Below, in pieces: positions 26,568 to 34,806 of a DNA stretch of 51,327 nt. Both the position numbers and the translations under genes were made by a program. Each line of letters opens with the position of its first letter. Position 1 is the stretch's first letter. Source of the stretch: Syntrophomonadaceae bacterium. Lineage in GTDB: Bacteria; Bacillota; Syntrophomonadia; Syntrophomonadales; DTU052. Where the stretch lies: assembly GCA_012728655.1 (NCBI GenBank), contig JAAYEQ010000048.1, positions 1 to 51,327 of the forward strand, written 5' to 3'. The notes below the pieces were generated by a model that was given only the letters and a program-made list of their open reading frames with translations, was not told where the DNA came from and ran no database searches.

Positions 26568-27713
26568 ATGTTCTTTAGAAAATGGCTTTCCTTGTTGCTT
26601 CTTACCGCTATGATCGCAGTACTGTGCGGGCCCGCCGTGGGAGCGGCTGAAGCCCTGGACATCACAGCCGAATCCGTGATCCTGGTTGATGCTGATTCCG
26701 GCAAGGTGCTTTATCAGAAGAACCCTGACAAACGATTGCCACCGGCCAGTATGACCAAGCTTATGACCCTGGTGCTGGGGGTGGAAGCCTTGAGAGCCGA
26801 CCGGGTCGAATATGATGAAACCGTTGTTGCCAGTGAAAACGCCTGGCGCCTCGGAGGCTCGCAGATTTACCTGGAGCCGGGGGAAAAGATGAGCTACCGC
26901 GATATGATGGTGGCGATTGCCGTGGGCTCTGCCAACGATGCCTGTGTAGCCGTGGCCGAACATCTGGAAGGCAGCCATGAGGCCTTTGTGGAGAAGATGA
27001 ACAAAAAGGCTGCGGAACTGGGTATGAAGAATACTCACTATGTCAACTCCTATGGGCTCCACGATCCCAACCACTACAGCACCGCCCGCGATATGGCCAT
27101 CCTGGGGCGGTATGCCCTAAACTTCCCCGAACTTTTGGAACTGACTTCCATCAAAGAGTATGACCTGCGCGGCGGGGAATTCAAGCTCTACAACACCAAC
27201 AAACTTCTCTGGTGGTATGAGGGGGCCGACGGGTTCAAAACCGGATGGCACAACGAGGCCAAGTATTGCCTGGTGTCCACCGTGAAACGGAACAACCTGC
27301 GCCTGGTGGCCGTGGTGATGGGTTGTCCGGAGCCAAGAGGCAACTTCAGCGATTCGATGGCTATCTACAATTACGGGTTTGCTCGTTATGCCTACAAAGG
27401 TTTTGTAGACCCGGGTGCGGTGTGCGGCCTGACCAGAGTGGGCAAAGGAACCAGCGAGGCAGTGGAGGTGGTGACTCAGGGGAGCATCGGTGCCATCTGC
27501 GAAAAAGGTCAGGAAAAACAGGTGACCTGGAAGCCGAACATAAAATCCTATGTAAATGCGCCGGTGAAAAAGGGAGACCGCCTGGGAGAAGCTCAGGTGT
27601 TCATCGACGGCAAGCTGGTGAAGAGGGTACCATTGGTGGCCGCCAAGGACGTTCCCCTGGCCTCACCCCTGAATACCGTAAAAAAAGCCTGGATGAAAAT
27701 ATTCCTGCTGTAA
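26568..27713 (+). CDS. dacF: D-alanyl-D-alanine carboxypeptidase DacF
   Basis: This low-molecular-weight penicillin-binding protein trims the last D-Ala from peptidoglycan pentapeptides. The 381-residue precursor has a signal peptide (about 1-25, cleaved near AVGAAEA), the SxxK motif PASMTKLM, SAN, and KTG in DGFKTGWH, then a C-terminal PBP5-like beta domain and an amphipathic tail. AAAGGAGGAT is an excellent ribosome site. Its position directly upstream of spoIIAA identifies it as DacF, a forespore-associated enzyme affecting cortex cross-linking. I found no convincing sigma-F promoter in the 83-base leader. Confidence 0.95.
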   Translation: MFFRKWLSLLLLTAMIAVLCGPAVGAAEALDITAESVILVDADSGKVLYQKNPDKRLPPASMTKLMTLVLGVEALRADRVEYDETVVASENAWRLGGSQIYLEPGEKMSYRDMMVAIAVGSANDACVAVAEHLEGSHEAFVEKMNKKAAELGMKNTHYVNSYGLHDPNHYSTARDMAILGRYALNFPELLELTSIKEYDLRGGEFKLYNTNKLLWWYEGADGFKTGWHNEAKYCLVSTVKRNNLRLVAVVMGCPEPRGNFSDSMAIYNYGFARYAYKGFVDPGAVCGLTRVGKGTSEAVEVVTQGSIGAICEKGQEKQVTWKPNIKSYVNAPVKKGDRLGEAQVFIDGKLVKRVPLVAAKDVPLASPLNTVKKAWMKIFLL

Positions 27714-27728
27714 ATTCCAAAATATGGG

Positions 27729-27754
27729 AGGACAAAGCCTTGCCTCCGTAGAAT
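27729..27754 (+). promoter_or_regulatory. Sigma-H promoter of the spoIIA operon
   Basis: AGGACAA at 27729-27735 and GTAGAAT at 27748-27754 are separated by 12 bases. This fits the sigma-H consensus (AGGAwWW, 11-12 bases, RnnGAAT) with one mismatch. Transcription would begin just before the spoIIAA ribosome site. The B. subtilis spoIIA operon has a sigma-H promoter in the same place, between dacF and spoIIAA. Confidence 0.75.
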
Positions 27755-27783
27755 AAATCATAAAAGCAAAGGAGGGAAGGCTT

Positions 27784-28116
27784 TTGCATGTAGAAATTGA
27801 AGCAATCCGTGATACGCTCATGGCCCGGATAAAAGGTGAGATTGACCTGGCGACGGCGGATGAACTGAGGGAGATAATTGACGGGAGATTGAAGAATAAG
27901 GGATACAAAGCGGTGATTCTGGAATTGAGCGGAGTTTCGTTCATCGACAGTTCCGGGTTGGGGTTTATCCTGGGGAGATACAAAAAGATTAAGGGGCAGG
28001 GGGGCATGATGTACATAGTGGGGGCCAGGCCTTCCGTTTCCCGGTTGCTGGAGGTCTCTGGGATCACGAAACTGATACCCGTTTATGCCAGCGAACACGA
28101 GGTTATTCAAAGATAA
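27784..28116 (+). CDS. spoIIAA: Anti-sigma-F factor antagonist SpoIIAA
   Basis: SpoIIAA is the anti-anti-sigma factor that, when dephosphorylated by SpoIIE, pulls SpoIIAB away from sigma-F. The 110-residue STAS-domain protein has the phosphorylation loop FIDSSGLGFILG, with Ser57 as the likely target of SpoIIAB. The TTG start has AAAGGAGGGA at the right distance. It is the first gene of the spoIIAA-spoIIAB-sigF operon behind a sigma-H promoter. Confidence 0.97.
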   Translation: MHVEIEAIRDTLMARIKGEIDLATADELREIIDGRLKNKGYKAVILELSGVSFIDSSGLGFILGRYKKIKGQGGMMYIVGARPSVSRLLEVSGITKLIPVYASEHEVIQR

Positions 28117-28129
28117 GGGGGGGGTTGCA

Positions 28130-28582
28130 TTGAATACAGGAGTCAAGAATTGGGTGAGGTTTGAGTTTCCGAGCATCTCCGAGAACATATCTTTTGCCCG
28201 CGCCTGCGCCGCTGCCTTTGCCTCTCAGCTTGACTGCACCCTGGAACAGATTGAGGAACTCAAACTGGTGGTCTCGGAAGCGGTGTCCAACAGCATCATA
28301 CACGGTTACGCCAAAGACCCGAAAGGGGTAGTGGTACTGGAAATCAAACTGGGGGAAGAAAAGACCGTCGAAATCATTGTGGAAGATCGGGGGTGCGGTA
28401 TAGCCGATGTGGAGCAGGCCATGCAGCCGGCCTACTCATCGGAGTCGGAAAGGATGGGCCTGGGGTTCGTTTTTATGAGGTCGTTCATGGATGACCTGGA
28501 GGTTACCTCTGAAGTGGGGGTCGGAACCAGGGTGCGCATGGTTAAATCCTTGCTTCCCGGCAAGGAAGAACTCGGGGAGTAG
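28130..28582 (+). CDS. spoIIAB: Anti-sigma-F factor SpoIIAB
   Basis: SpoIIAB is the serine kinase and anti-sigma factor that holds sigma-F inactive before septation. The 150-residue GHKL-type protein has the N-box ELKLVVSEAVSNSIIHGY, the G1-like EDRGCGIAD and the ERMGLGFVFMRSFMD G2 region. TTG at 28130 is preferred over the earlier ATG at 28085: it lies behind a run of eight G serving as ribosome site and gives the usual length. It begins 13 bases after spoIIAA. Confidence 0.97.
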   Translation: MNTGVKNWVRFEFPSISENISFARACAAAFASQLDCTLEQIEELKLVVSEAVSNSIIHGYAKDPKGVVVLEIKLGEEKTVEIIVEDRGCGIADVEQAMQPAYSSESERMGLGFVFMRSFMDDLEVTSEVGVGTRVRMVKSLLPGKEELGE

Positions 28583-28594
28583 GGAGGACGGGTA

Positions 28595-29353
28595 ATGGCC
28601 GACACTCCTCATAAACAGCCGATGCTGAGCCATGAGGAGACGCTCCGCCTGATCAGGGCCGCCCAGGCGGGTGACCAGGAAGCCAAGGAAAAACTGTACC
28701 AGGCAAACGTCGGTCTGATTTACCTGGTGATGGAGAGATTCAAGGGAACCAGGAATGAGTACGAAGACCTGTTTCAGGTGGGAAGCATAGGGTTGGTCAA
28801 AGCTATCGAGAGGTTCGACCCCGACTACGAGGTCAAGTTTTCCACCTATGCGGTACCGATGATCATCGGCGAAATCAGAAGGTTCCTGCGTGATGACGGC
28901 ATCCTCAAGGTGCAGCGAGGCTTGAAAGAGATATATTACCGGGTGAAGTGGGCGGCGGAGAAGATAAGCGCTGAAACAGGGCGTGAACCGACCATTGGCG
29001 AAATATCAGAAATGCTGGGGATAGACAAGGAGGAGATCGTGCTGGCCATGGAAGCCTGCCAGTCGCCCACCTCCATCTACGACCTTCTGTCCAATCAGGA
29101 ACGGGACAAGCTCAAACTGATTGATACCATCGGCGGTGATTTTGAAAAGGAAGACTTTTTGGAACAGGTGGCTTTACGAGAAGCCCTGGAAAAGCTGGAT
29201 TATCGTGAACGGGAAGTCATTTTGCGGCGCTTCTTCAAGGATGAAACCCAGGTGGCCATTGCCAACGACTTGGGCATCTCCCAGGTTCAGGTATCCCGCA
29301 TTGAGAGAGCGGCTCTCAAGCGATTGCGGGGATTTCTCTCCGAGATCGGGTAG
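28595..29353 (+). CDS. sigF: RNA polymerase sigma factor sigma-F
   Basis: This is the first compartment-specific sigma factor, active in the forespore after asymmetric division. The 252-residue sigma-70 protein has region 2 (EDLFQVGSIGLVKAIERFDP, KFSTYAVPMIIGEIRRFLRD), region 3 (around REPTIGEISEMLGI) and the region 4 helix-turn-helix (TQVAIANDLGISQVQVSRIERAALKRL). AGGGAGG sits nine bases before the ATG. sigF ends the operon; in many Clostridia spoVAC follows immediately, but here the next gene is on the other strand. Confidence 0.97.
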   Translation: MADTPHKQPMLSHEETLRLIRAAQAGDQEAKEKLYQANVGLIYLVMERFKGTRNEYEDLFQVGSIGLVKAIERFDPDYEVKFSTYAVPMIIGEIRRFLRDDGILKVQRGLKEIYYRVKWAAEKISAETGREPTIGEISEMLGIDKEEIVLAMEACQSPTSIYDLLSNQERDKLKLIDTIGGDFEKEDFLEQVALREALEKLDYREREVILRRFFKDETQVAIANDLGISQVQVSRIERAALKRLRGFLSEIG

Positions 29354-29370
29354 TCGTATGGCGACATCAG

Positions 29371-29403
29371 AAAAAAACCAACCCGGGTTTTACAGCCCGG
29401 GTT
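29371..29403. terminator. Bidirectional terminator between sigF and the DNRLRE gene
   Basis: An 8-bp stem (AACCCGGG, 29380-29387, with CCCGGGTT, 29396-29403) is flanked on the left by seven A. On the minus strand this reads as stem plus T7, a strong terminator for the convergent DNRLRE gene. On the plus strand the tail is only CGCTTTA, so it is weaker for sigF. Confidence 0.75.
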
Positions 29404-29563
29404 CGCTTTACAAGATTATTTCACGGGGACCGCAGAAGTTTCCGGCCAGCTATGCCCGGTATAAACTGGTTCGTTCTGCAAGATAATTTCACCAGATTGC
29501 CGGCTTTTCACGGCTGATGACCATACCAACAGGGGATTTTACTGCCTGCCTTCCGATTAATTC

Positions 29564-30412
29564 TCACTCATCACGGGTTGCGGCACTGACCAGATAGGCT
29601 CCCTGTTCTCCGGCTGAGGTGAAATTAAGGCTTGCTGCCCTTACCGCGGCCGAATAAGTAATCACCCGCTCCATCTGAGGGGGGATGGTGAACGCTGTAC
29701 TGGGATCAATAACCCTTACTCCCACCGGTTGCACAACCTCAACCGCGCCTACCAGGTTTCCATTTGTCTGGTTCCGAACCAGAAATGTGATCTGTTCTTG
29801 CCCGACCATGTTAATGAATGATGACTGCCTGGGAGCCCCAGTAAGGATTTCGAATGGATAGAATGTCGTGGTTCCATGGTACCAACGCACGGTTAATGAC
29901 GGCCACAGCCGACTGTCCGGAAAACGGGTGCTCCTAAAACCAAGGATATTGTTATTGGCGTTTTCAAGACCCCGCAGTGCGAAACCATTATTGGGTCTGG
30001 AACCGTTATACCAATTGATTACTATGCTAGTGACAATAGAAGATACTGTGGAGGGTGCAGGACCAGGAACCCCCTGCGACCCAATATCGGATACTGCCGG
30101 CTGGTTGTTGAAGGTAACAGTACTTTGATTCCAGGGCTCAAGTACATCTGTGACCCGTAACTCGGCAACACCGGGATTGTCATTGCGGTACATGGTTAGC
30201 TGCAGAGTTGCATCTTCAATGCTGCTGTTAGGCGGAATCCCATGATAAGGCGTGAATAAGTCAAACTGCAGTAAGCTGCGATAGATATCATTCTCGTTCG
30301 TAAAAGAACCAACAAACAGGACATCCCCCTGGGTCCGGTTAAGGAAATTCCTGTCCGGATAAGCCGATGCAATATATACGTCCTGAACTGGAGAAAAGGT
30401 TGTTTCAGGCAT
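29564..30412 (-). CDS. DNRLRE domain protein with C-terminal DUF6385-like domain
   Basis: A 282-residue protein without signal peptide or membrane segment. The N-terminal part (about 8-180) is a DNRLRE-type beta-sandwich: QDVYIASAYPDRNF, a YRSLLQFDL core, LQLTMYRNDNPG, WNQSTVTFNNQPA and NNGFALRG. The C-terminal part (about 185-282) looks like the DUF6385 beta-domain that often follows it; that assignment is from memory of the family pattern. DNRLRE domains are probably surface or carbohydrate-related modules. AAGGAGGTGAT, a near-perfect ribosome site, precedes the ATG. The protein is rich in Asn, Thr and Ser. It shares its N-terminal domain with the protein at 32335-33702. Function unknown; a spore-surface role is my inference from context. 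Confidence 0.8.
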   Translation of the reverse strand: MPETTFSPVQDVYIASAYPDRNFLNRTQGDVLFVGSFTNENDIYRSLLQFDLFTPYHGIPPNSSIEDATLQLTMYRNDNPGVAELRVTDVLEPWNQSTVTFNNQPAVSDIGSQGVPGPAPSTVSSIVTSIVINWYNGSRPNNGFALRGLENANNNILGFRSTRFPDSRLWPSLTVRWYHGTTTFYPFEILTGAPRQSSFINMVGQEQITFLVRNQTNGNLVGAVEVVQPVGVRVIDPSTAFTIPPQMERVITYSAAVRAASLNFTSAGEQGAYLVSAATRDE

Positions 30413-30623
30413 AATATCACCTCCTTCTTAGCTATCCTATTCAATAAAAATGGAAGGTGATACCATATATGGTCCTGTGGCGCTTCGGGATGGCTATGGA
30501 GGCGCTGGCCGGGATTGCTTAACGAAATTGGACCATCAGACGGGAGGCCCGTTTATTGTTGCCTTGTGTTTCTTGACCGGCAACAGGCGCAGGATTGTTT
30601 GATTTCCAGGGTCCGTCTGCAGT

Positions 30624-31352
30624 CTACCGGGTAACGGGGGTTATAAAGTCCCGGGTCTTCCAGCATCTGATACAGTAGCTCAAGTATTCGTAGTCTCCCA
30701 GGGGATAGGTATGGGGATCTGATGAATGATGGCGGATGGTCACGTAATTGTACTTGTCGACCGAAAAGATCTTCCGGCCCGCAGCCAGGCAGTCCTTTTG
30801 AAACTCGGTGTCCTCGCCGACAGTAATATCACGGAATCTTAGGTGCCGAAAGACTTCTTTTCTCACGATCATGGTGGCACCGATGACATATGAGACATAT
30901 GAGAACTGGGGATAGGCCTCATGGTAAGCCAGGATGGAAAGGTCCTGGAAGTATATGAACCGGGCTGATTTACCCACAATATCCGCGTAAGTGTAATCGA
31001 AGGCTGCCATCTCTCCGGTCAGGAAGTTGGGGGCATAATAATCGTCATCGTCAAACTTGGCCACATAATCAAAAACGGTGTGTTCCACCGCGAAATTGTA
31101 ACACTCTCCCAAAGAGACATTTTCGTCAAGCTGAAATACCTTAATTCCGCTATGTTTACCGACCCGCAATTGCCATTCTTTCCTGTTCATGCTGTTGTTG
31201 TTGAGGATAATGATAAGTTCTTTGGGCTGGTAGCGCTGGCGCAGGTAATTCCGAATTACATTCTCCATGCGGGAGGGGCGATTGGTGCAGGTCACAACGG
31301 ATACCCCCGGATAACCAATTGCGTTTTCCTGCTGACCACCGATTCTTGCCAA
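30624..31352 (-). CDS. Family 2 glycosyltransferase
   Basis: This 242-residue GT-A enzyme has VSVVTCTNRPSRMENVIRNYLRQ at the donor end, LIIILNNNSMN, the metal-binding YVAKFDDDDYYAPNF (DxD within DDDD) and GEDTEFQKDCLAAG in the acceptor half. No membrane segment is present. TTG at 31352 has GAGGTG six bases upstream on the minus strand. It is read divergently from the glycosyltransferase at 31524; the region between carries opposed sigma-K-like sites. A 211-base gap separates it from the DNRLRE gene downstream. Sugar and acceptor are unknown. Confidence 0.88.
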   Translation of the reverse strand: MARIGGQQENAIGYPGVSVVTCTNRPSRMENVIRNYLRQRYQPKELIIILNNNSMNRKEWQLRVGKHSGIKVFQLDENVSLGECYNFAVEHTVFDYVAKFDDDDYYAPNFLTGEMAAFDYTYADIVGKSARFIYFQDLSILAYHEAYPQFSYVSYVIGATMIVRKEVFRHLRFRDITVGEDTEFQKDCLAAGRKIFSVDKYNYVTIRHHSSDPHTYPLGDYEYLSYCIRCWKTRDFITPVTR

Positions 31353-31395
31353 GTATTACACCTCGAAAAAGATTCCCTTCGGGGCTGGTAATCTA

Positions 31396-31423
31396 AGTAT
31401 ATGGTGCCGCGGTAAGGACAGTT
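31396..31423 (-). promoter_or_regulatory. Possible sigma-K promoter for the leftward glycosyltransferase gene
   Basis: On the minus strand AACT (31423-31420), 16 bases, then CATATACTT (31403-31395). The mother-cell sigma-K consensus is mACm, 16 bases, CATAnnnTA; this site departs at the last -35 base and the last -10 base. The motif is short, so the call depends on its mirror-image partner at 31454-31481. Confidence 0.35.
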
Positions 31424-31453
31424 ACCGTCCGAGGACTGGAAGCCAATAGTTTG

Positions 31454-31481
31454 CACCACCATAGTAGGCGTTTCATAACAT
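31454..31481 (+). promoter_or_regulatory. Possible sigma-K promoter for the rightward glycosyltransferase operon
   Basis: CACC at 31454-31457, 16 bases, then CATAACAT at 31474-31481. This fits the sigma-K pattern (mACm, 16 bases, CATAnnnT) except for the last base of the -10, which is G. Initiation near 31489 would leave a leader of about 35 bases with AAGGAGAG before the TTG at 31524. Confidence 0.4.
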
Positions 31482-31523
31482 GGGAAAAGGAAGGCCTTTT
31501 GTTGAAAAAAAGGAGAGAAGTGT

Positions 31524-32300
31524 TTGCTCCAGGTATCAATTCTTATAACCGCTTTTATGAGACCGCACCTCCTGAAATGGAATCTGTTTTCTTTGGCCCG
31601 GCAGGAAATCGGGCTTGACTTCGAAACCATAGTATTGAACGACGGTATCCCGGACGAAACCGAGGCCCTCTGCCGCGAATACCAGGATATATTAAACCTT
31701 AAATATGTTTTCACGGGACAGAGAAATCTGAAGGGAGAACTGATTTACCGGGTGCCCGGTTTCGCGATCAATATCGGAGCCCGTATGGCCTCGGGGGACG
31801 TCCTGATCATCTCGTGTGCGGAAATGTTTCATATCAATAACACCATCGGACTGCTCGCCGCCCCTCTGCACTACGATCCGCGGCTTTTGGCAACCGCTAT
31901 CGGTATGGACGATGACGGCTCCTTTCTCGATTACCTCAATGAAAACGACGGCAGATTCGACTACCAGGCCTACCACTACCGGTATCCCCGCTTGAACACC
32001 AGTCTACCCTTCCTGATGGCGGTTCACCGACATGAATTCTTCGCCATCGGCGGCTACGACGAGGATTTTACCGGTTTCGCCTATGACGACAACGATTTTG
32101 TGGAGCGGCTGCAGGCCAACGGCTGCCGTCTCTGTTTAACCCAGGCCAAGACCATCCACCTCTACCATGTAAGGCATGATTTGGGGCGGGAACAGTCTCC
32201 GGAATACTTGTATAACCGGAGTCTTTATCTCGGCCGCAAGGGTCAGATTGTGCGCAACATCGGCAAAATATGGGGCAGGATCATACCTTACACTGCTTAG
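31524..32300 (+). CDS. Family 2 glycosyltransferase
   Basis: This 258-residue GT-A glycosyltransferase shows VSILITAFMRPHLLKWNL at the nucleotide end, IVLNDGIPDETEAL, and a C-terminal acceptor region GGYDEDFTGFAYDDNDFVERLQANGC, with a YDDNDF acidic cluster typical of GT2 enzymes that build surface polysaccharides. The region at the usual DxD position reads VLIISCAEMFHIN, so the classical DxD is missing and metal binding may depend on other residues. The TTG start has AAGGAGAGAA. It is the first gene of a three-gene operon with a DNRLRE-methyltransferase and an epimerase. Confidence 0.85.
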   Translation: MLQVSILITAFMRPHLLKWNLFSLARQEIGLDFETIVLNDGIPDETEALCREYQDILNLKYVFTGQRNLKGELIYRVPGFAINIGARMASGDVLIISCAEMFHINNTIGLLAAPLHYDPRLLATAIGMDDDGSFLDYLNENDGRFDYQAYHYRYPRLNTSLPFLMAVHRHEFFAIGGYDEDFTGFAYDDNDFVERLQANGCRLCLTQAKTIHLYHVRHDLGREQSPEYLYNRSLYLGRKGQIVRNIGKIWGRIIPYTA

Positions 32301-32334
32301 CCGGAATACTGATGAACAGGGAGGGACTATTACC

Positions 32335-33702
32335 ATGCCGATATATATTCCGGCCAGCGGGGCGACTCACATATCCGAGTATTACGGCGACCGTAACCCG
32401 ATGGCTGTGGATTGCAATCTCTATATTAGCCGGTTTCAAGGAGCAGGCGATAGATACCGCTCGCTGGTAAAGTTTGATCTCCGCCACCTGGCCGAGCTTC
32501 TGCCGGCCGGTGCCGCTATAGGCAGTGCTTACCTGCAGTTGACGGTTATACGCAACGACATCCCGTCGGGGAGCATTAATGCCGGTATCTGGCGCTGCCG
32601 TGAAGACTGGGATGAGGCCGGCGTGACCTGGAACCGCCAGCCGGCTACGGCGGAGAACCCTGATATTGTTTTTACCATTCCCGCAGGGTGGACGGGAATG
32701 ATGACTGTGGACGCAACTCCTCTGGTCAGGGACTGGGTGGACGGCCATTATTCGAATTACGGGTTTCTGCTGCGGGGCGACGAAGACAACAACCGGATAG
32801 TAGCTTTCAGTCCCGAGGTGCATCTGGTCATTGTGCCCTCAACCGCAGGAGCCAAAGGCCCACAGGTGCTCGGTGACACCGTGCTGATCGATTACCCGCT
32901 GCGGCCCGAGCCCCGGTATGGATACGGCAAACCCCCCCATCCCCGGATAAATCGCCTGCTCAACCACAACCGGCAAACTTACATTGGAAACCCCGAATAT
33001 ATCCGGGGGCTTGGGACTTTGTTCCGGGAAATACCGGAGGCCGCCGAGGATGACGCCGTTCCCCGGTGGCACAATCCGTGGATTTCCGGCTTTGACGCCG
33101 TAACTCTCTGCAGTTTTCTGGCTTTGAACAACCCCGGGCGGTATGTGGAAATAGGATCCGGGGAGTCAACCCGTTTTGCCCGCTGGACCGTCAACCGCCT
33201 GCGGCTGCGGACCACGGTAACCTCCATTGATCCCCACCCGCGGGGTGAGATCGACAGCCTGTGTGACCGCCTGCTCAGGAATCGAGTCGAAAACATCGAT
33301 CTGAGCGTCTTTTTTGAGCTCCAGCCCGGCGACATCGTCTTTGTTGATTCCTCCCACCGGGTCCTGATGAATTCTGATGTCACCGTGGTCTTTCTCGATA
33401 TCCTGCCCAACCTCCGGCCGGGAGTGCTGGTCCATTTCCATGACATATTCCTTCCCGATGATTACCCCCCGGACTGGATCGGCCGTTATTACTCGGAACA
33501 GTATCTTCTGGCCGTCTATCTGCTGGCCGGGGGAAAGACCGTCGAGGTACTGCAGCCCAATTACTTCATCAGCCGTGATCCCGAGCTGTCGAGATTCCTG
33601 GAACCGCTTTGGGAGGATTTGCCCCATATTTCCAGGCACGGGGCATCTTTCTGGCTTATGACCGGTTTCGGATCGGCAAGGACAGCCGGGGAAGCGGTAT
33701 AA
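32335..33702 (+). CDS. DNRLRE domain fused to a SAM-dependent methyltransferase
   Basis: A 455-residue two-domain protein. Residues 1 to about 165 form a DNRLRE beta-sandwich closely like that of the protein at 29564-30412 (ATHISEYYGDRNP, YRSLVKFDL, LQLTVIRNDIPSG, GVTWNRQPA, NYGFLLRGDEDNN). After a proline-rich linker (about 170-240) comes a class I methyltransferase of the Methyltransf_24 type: motif I YVEIGSGEST, VTSIDPHPRG, DIVFVDSSH and VLVHFHDIFLPDDYP. No signal peptide is seen. The fusion suggests that the DNRLRE part brings the enzyme to a surface or glycan substrate, which is inference. It begins 34 bases after the glycosyltransferase and has AGGGAGGG upstream of the ATG. Confidence 0.85.
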   Translation: MPIYIPASGATHISEYYGDRNPMAVDCNLYISRFQGAGDRYRSLVKFDLRHLAELLPAGAAIGSAYLQLTVIRNDIPSGSINAGIWRCREDWDEAGVTWNRQPATAENPDIVFTIPAGWTGMMTVDATPLVRDWVDGHYSNYGFLLRGDEDNNRIVAFSPEVHLVIVPSTAGAKGPQVLGDTVLIDYPLRPEPRYGYGKPPHPRINRLLNHNRQTYIGNPEYIRGLGTLFREIPEAAEDDAVPRWHNPWISGFDAVTLCSFLALNNPGRYVEIGSGESTRFARWTVNRLRLRTTVTSIDPHPRGEIDSLCDRLLRNRVENIDLSVFFELQPGDIVFVDSSHRVLMNSDVTVVFLDILPNLRPGVLVHFHDIFLPDDYPPDWIGRYYSEQYLLAVYLLAGGKTVEVLQPNYFISRDPELSRFLEPLWEDLPHISRHGASFWLMTGFGSARTAGEAV

Positions 33703-33745
33703 GCCAACCGTCGGAAGAGATGGAATTGAAGTTGGGGGTGTTGTT

Positions 33746-34666
33746 TTGAAGATCCTGGTTACCGGGGGCAAGGGTGTTATCGGTTCTGCGCTGGTCAGGT
33801 GTTTGGAGGGCCGGGGACACGAGGTATGGGTGTGCGACCTGAAGCACAGCCATGAGGAAAGGTATATCCGCTGTGATGTCGGCAAATACCGGCAGCTGCT
33901 TCAGGTTTTCGAAAAGCAGGAGTACGACCTGGTTTACCACCTGGCGGCCGAATTCGGCAGGTGGAACGGTGAGGATTATTTTGAAGACCTGTGGGTGACC
34001 AACTGCATCGGTACCAAAAACATGCTGCGGCTGCAGGAGAAATACGGATTTAAGATGGTTTTTGCCAGCAGTTCCGAGGTATATGGCGATTACCGGGGGC
34101 TTATGAGAGAAGAGGTGATGGATACCGAGGAGATCCGGCAATTGAACGATTACGCCCTGTCCAAGTGGGTCAACGAACTGCAGATCATGAATGCCGAACG
34201 GATGTCCGGCAGCCGGACCGTCAGGGTCAGACTGTTTAACACTTACGGGCCGGGCGAATACTACACCCCTTACCGGAGTGCGATCAGCATCTTCGCTTAT
34301 AAAGCTCTGCATAACCTGCCTTACACCGTCTACCTCGGCCACCGTCGGACCTCCCTGTATATCGACGATTGTGTTGAGTGTCTGGCGAATATTGTTGACA
34401 ACTTTCAAGCCGGTGAGGTCTACAACCTGGCGGGACAGGAGCTCCACGACATGAAAACCGTGTCCGACCTGGTTCTCGAGTACCTGGGCAAAGACGACCG
34501 CCTGGTAAATTACGTTCCCGAGGAAAAATTCACGGTTAGGGTCAAGATTCCCGATAACAGCAAAGCGGTAAGATTCCTCGGTCTTAACCCCAGAGTCGGT
34601 TTGCGTGAGGGCATAGCCCGGACCGTTGACTGGATGAGGGAAGTGTATCAGCCGGCCCGGGTTTGA
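33746..34666 (+). CDS. NAD-dependent nucleotide-sugar epimerase/dehydratase
   Basis: This 306-residue extended short-chain dehydrogenase has the NAD-binding GGKGVIGSALV, DVGKY (where most family members have D-x-x-D), VYHLAAEFGRW, the catalytic Ser in FASSSEVYG and YxxxK in YALSKWVNE. The RLFNTYGPGEYYTPYRSAIS block is typical of enzymes acting on UDP-, dTDP- or GDP-sugars. The substrate cannot be told. It is the third gene of the glycosyltransferase operon, 43 bases after the methyltransferase fusion, and may supply the sugar donor. Confidence 0.88.
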   Translation: MKILVTGGKGVIGSALVRCLEGRGHEVWVCDLKHSHEERYIRCDVGKYRQLLQVFEKQEYDLVYHLAAEFGRWNGEDYFEDLWVTNCIGTKNMLRLQEKYGFKMVFASSSEVYGDYRGLMREEVMDTEEIRQLNDYALSKWVNELQIMNAERMSGSRTVRVRLFNTYGPGEYYTPYRSAISIFAYKALHNLPYTVYLGHRRTSLYIDDCVECLANIVDNFQAGEVYNLAGQELHDMKTVSDLVLEYLGKDDRLVNYVPEEKFTVRVKIPDNSKAVRFLGLNPRVGLREGIARTVDWMREVYQPARV

Positions 34667-34717
34667 AGCGACAAGGGGGGCGGCTGCGGGAAATGCCCTT
34701 TCTGTTGGGACCTCTGA

Positions 34718-34746
34718 GGATAAGTTTGCGAAAAACGTGCATAATA
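34718..34746 (+). promoter_or_regulatory. Sigma-G promoter of spoVAD
   Basis: GGATA at 34718-34722, 17 bases, then CATAATA at 34740-34746. Both halves match the forespore sigma-G consensus (GHATR-like -35, CATWHTA -10) apart from G at the second -35 position, with a permitted spacing. spoVA genes are sigma-G-dependent in B. subtilis, so location and sequence agree. The resulting leader of about 140 bases contains the tandem hairpin repeat. Confidence 0.7.
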
Positions 34747-34806
34747 CCTAAAGGGAATTTGCCCGAACTCGGGAAAGCAGGGAAACCTTGAATTGGCTTA
34801 ATCCGG

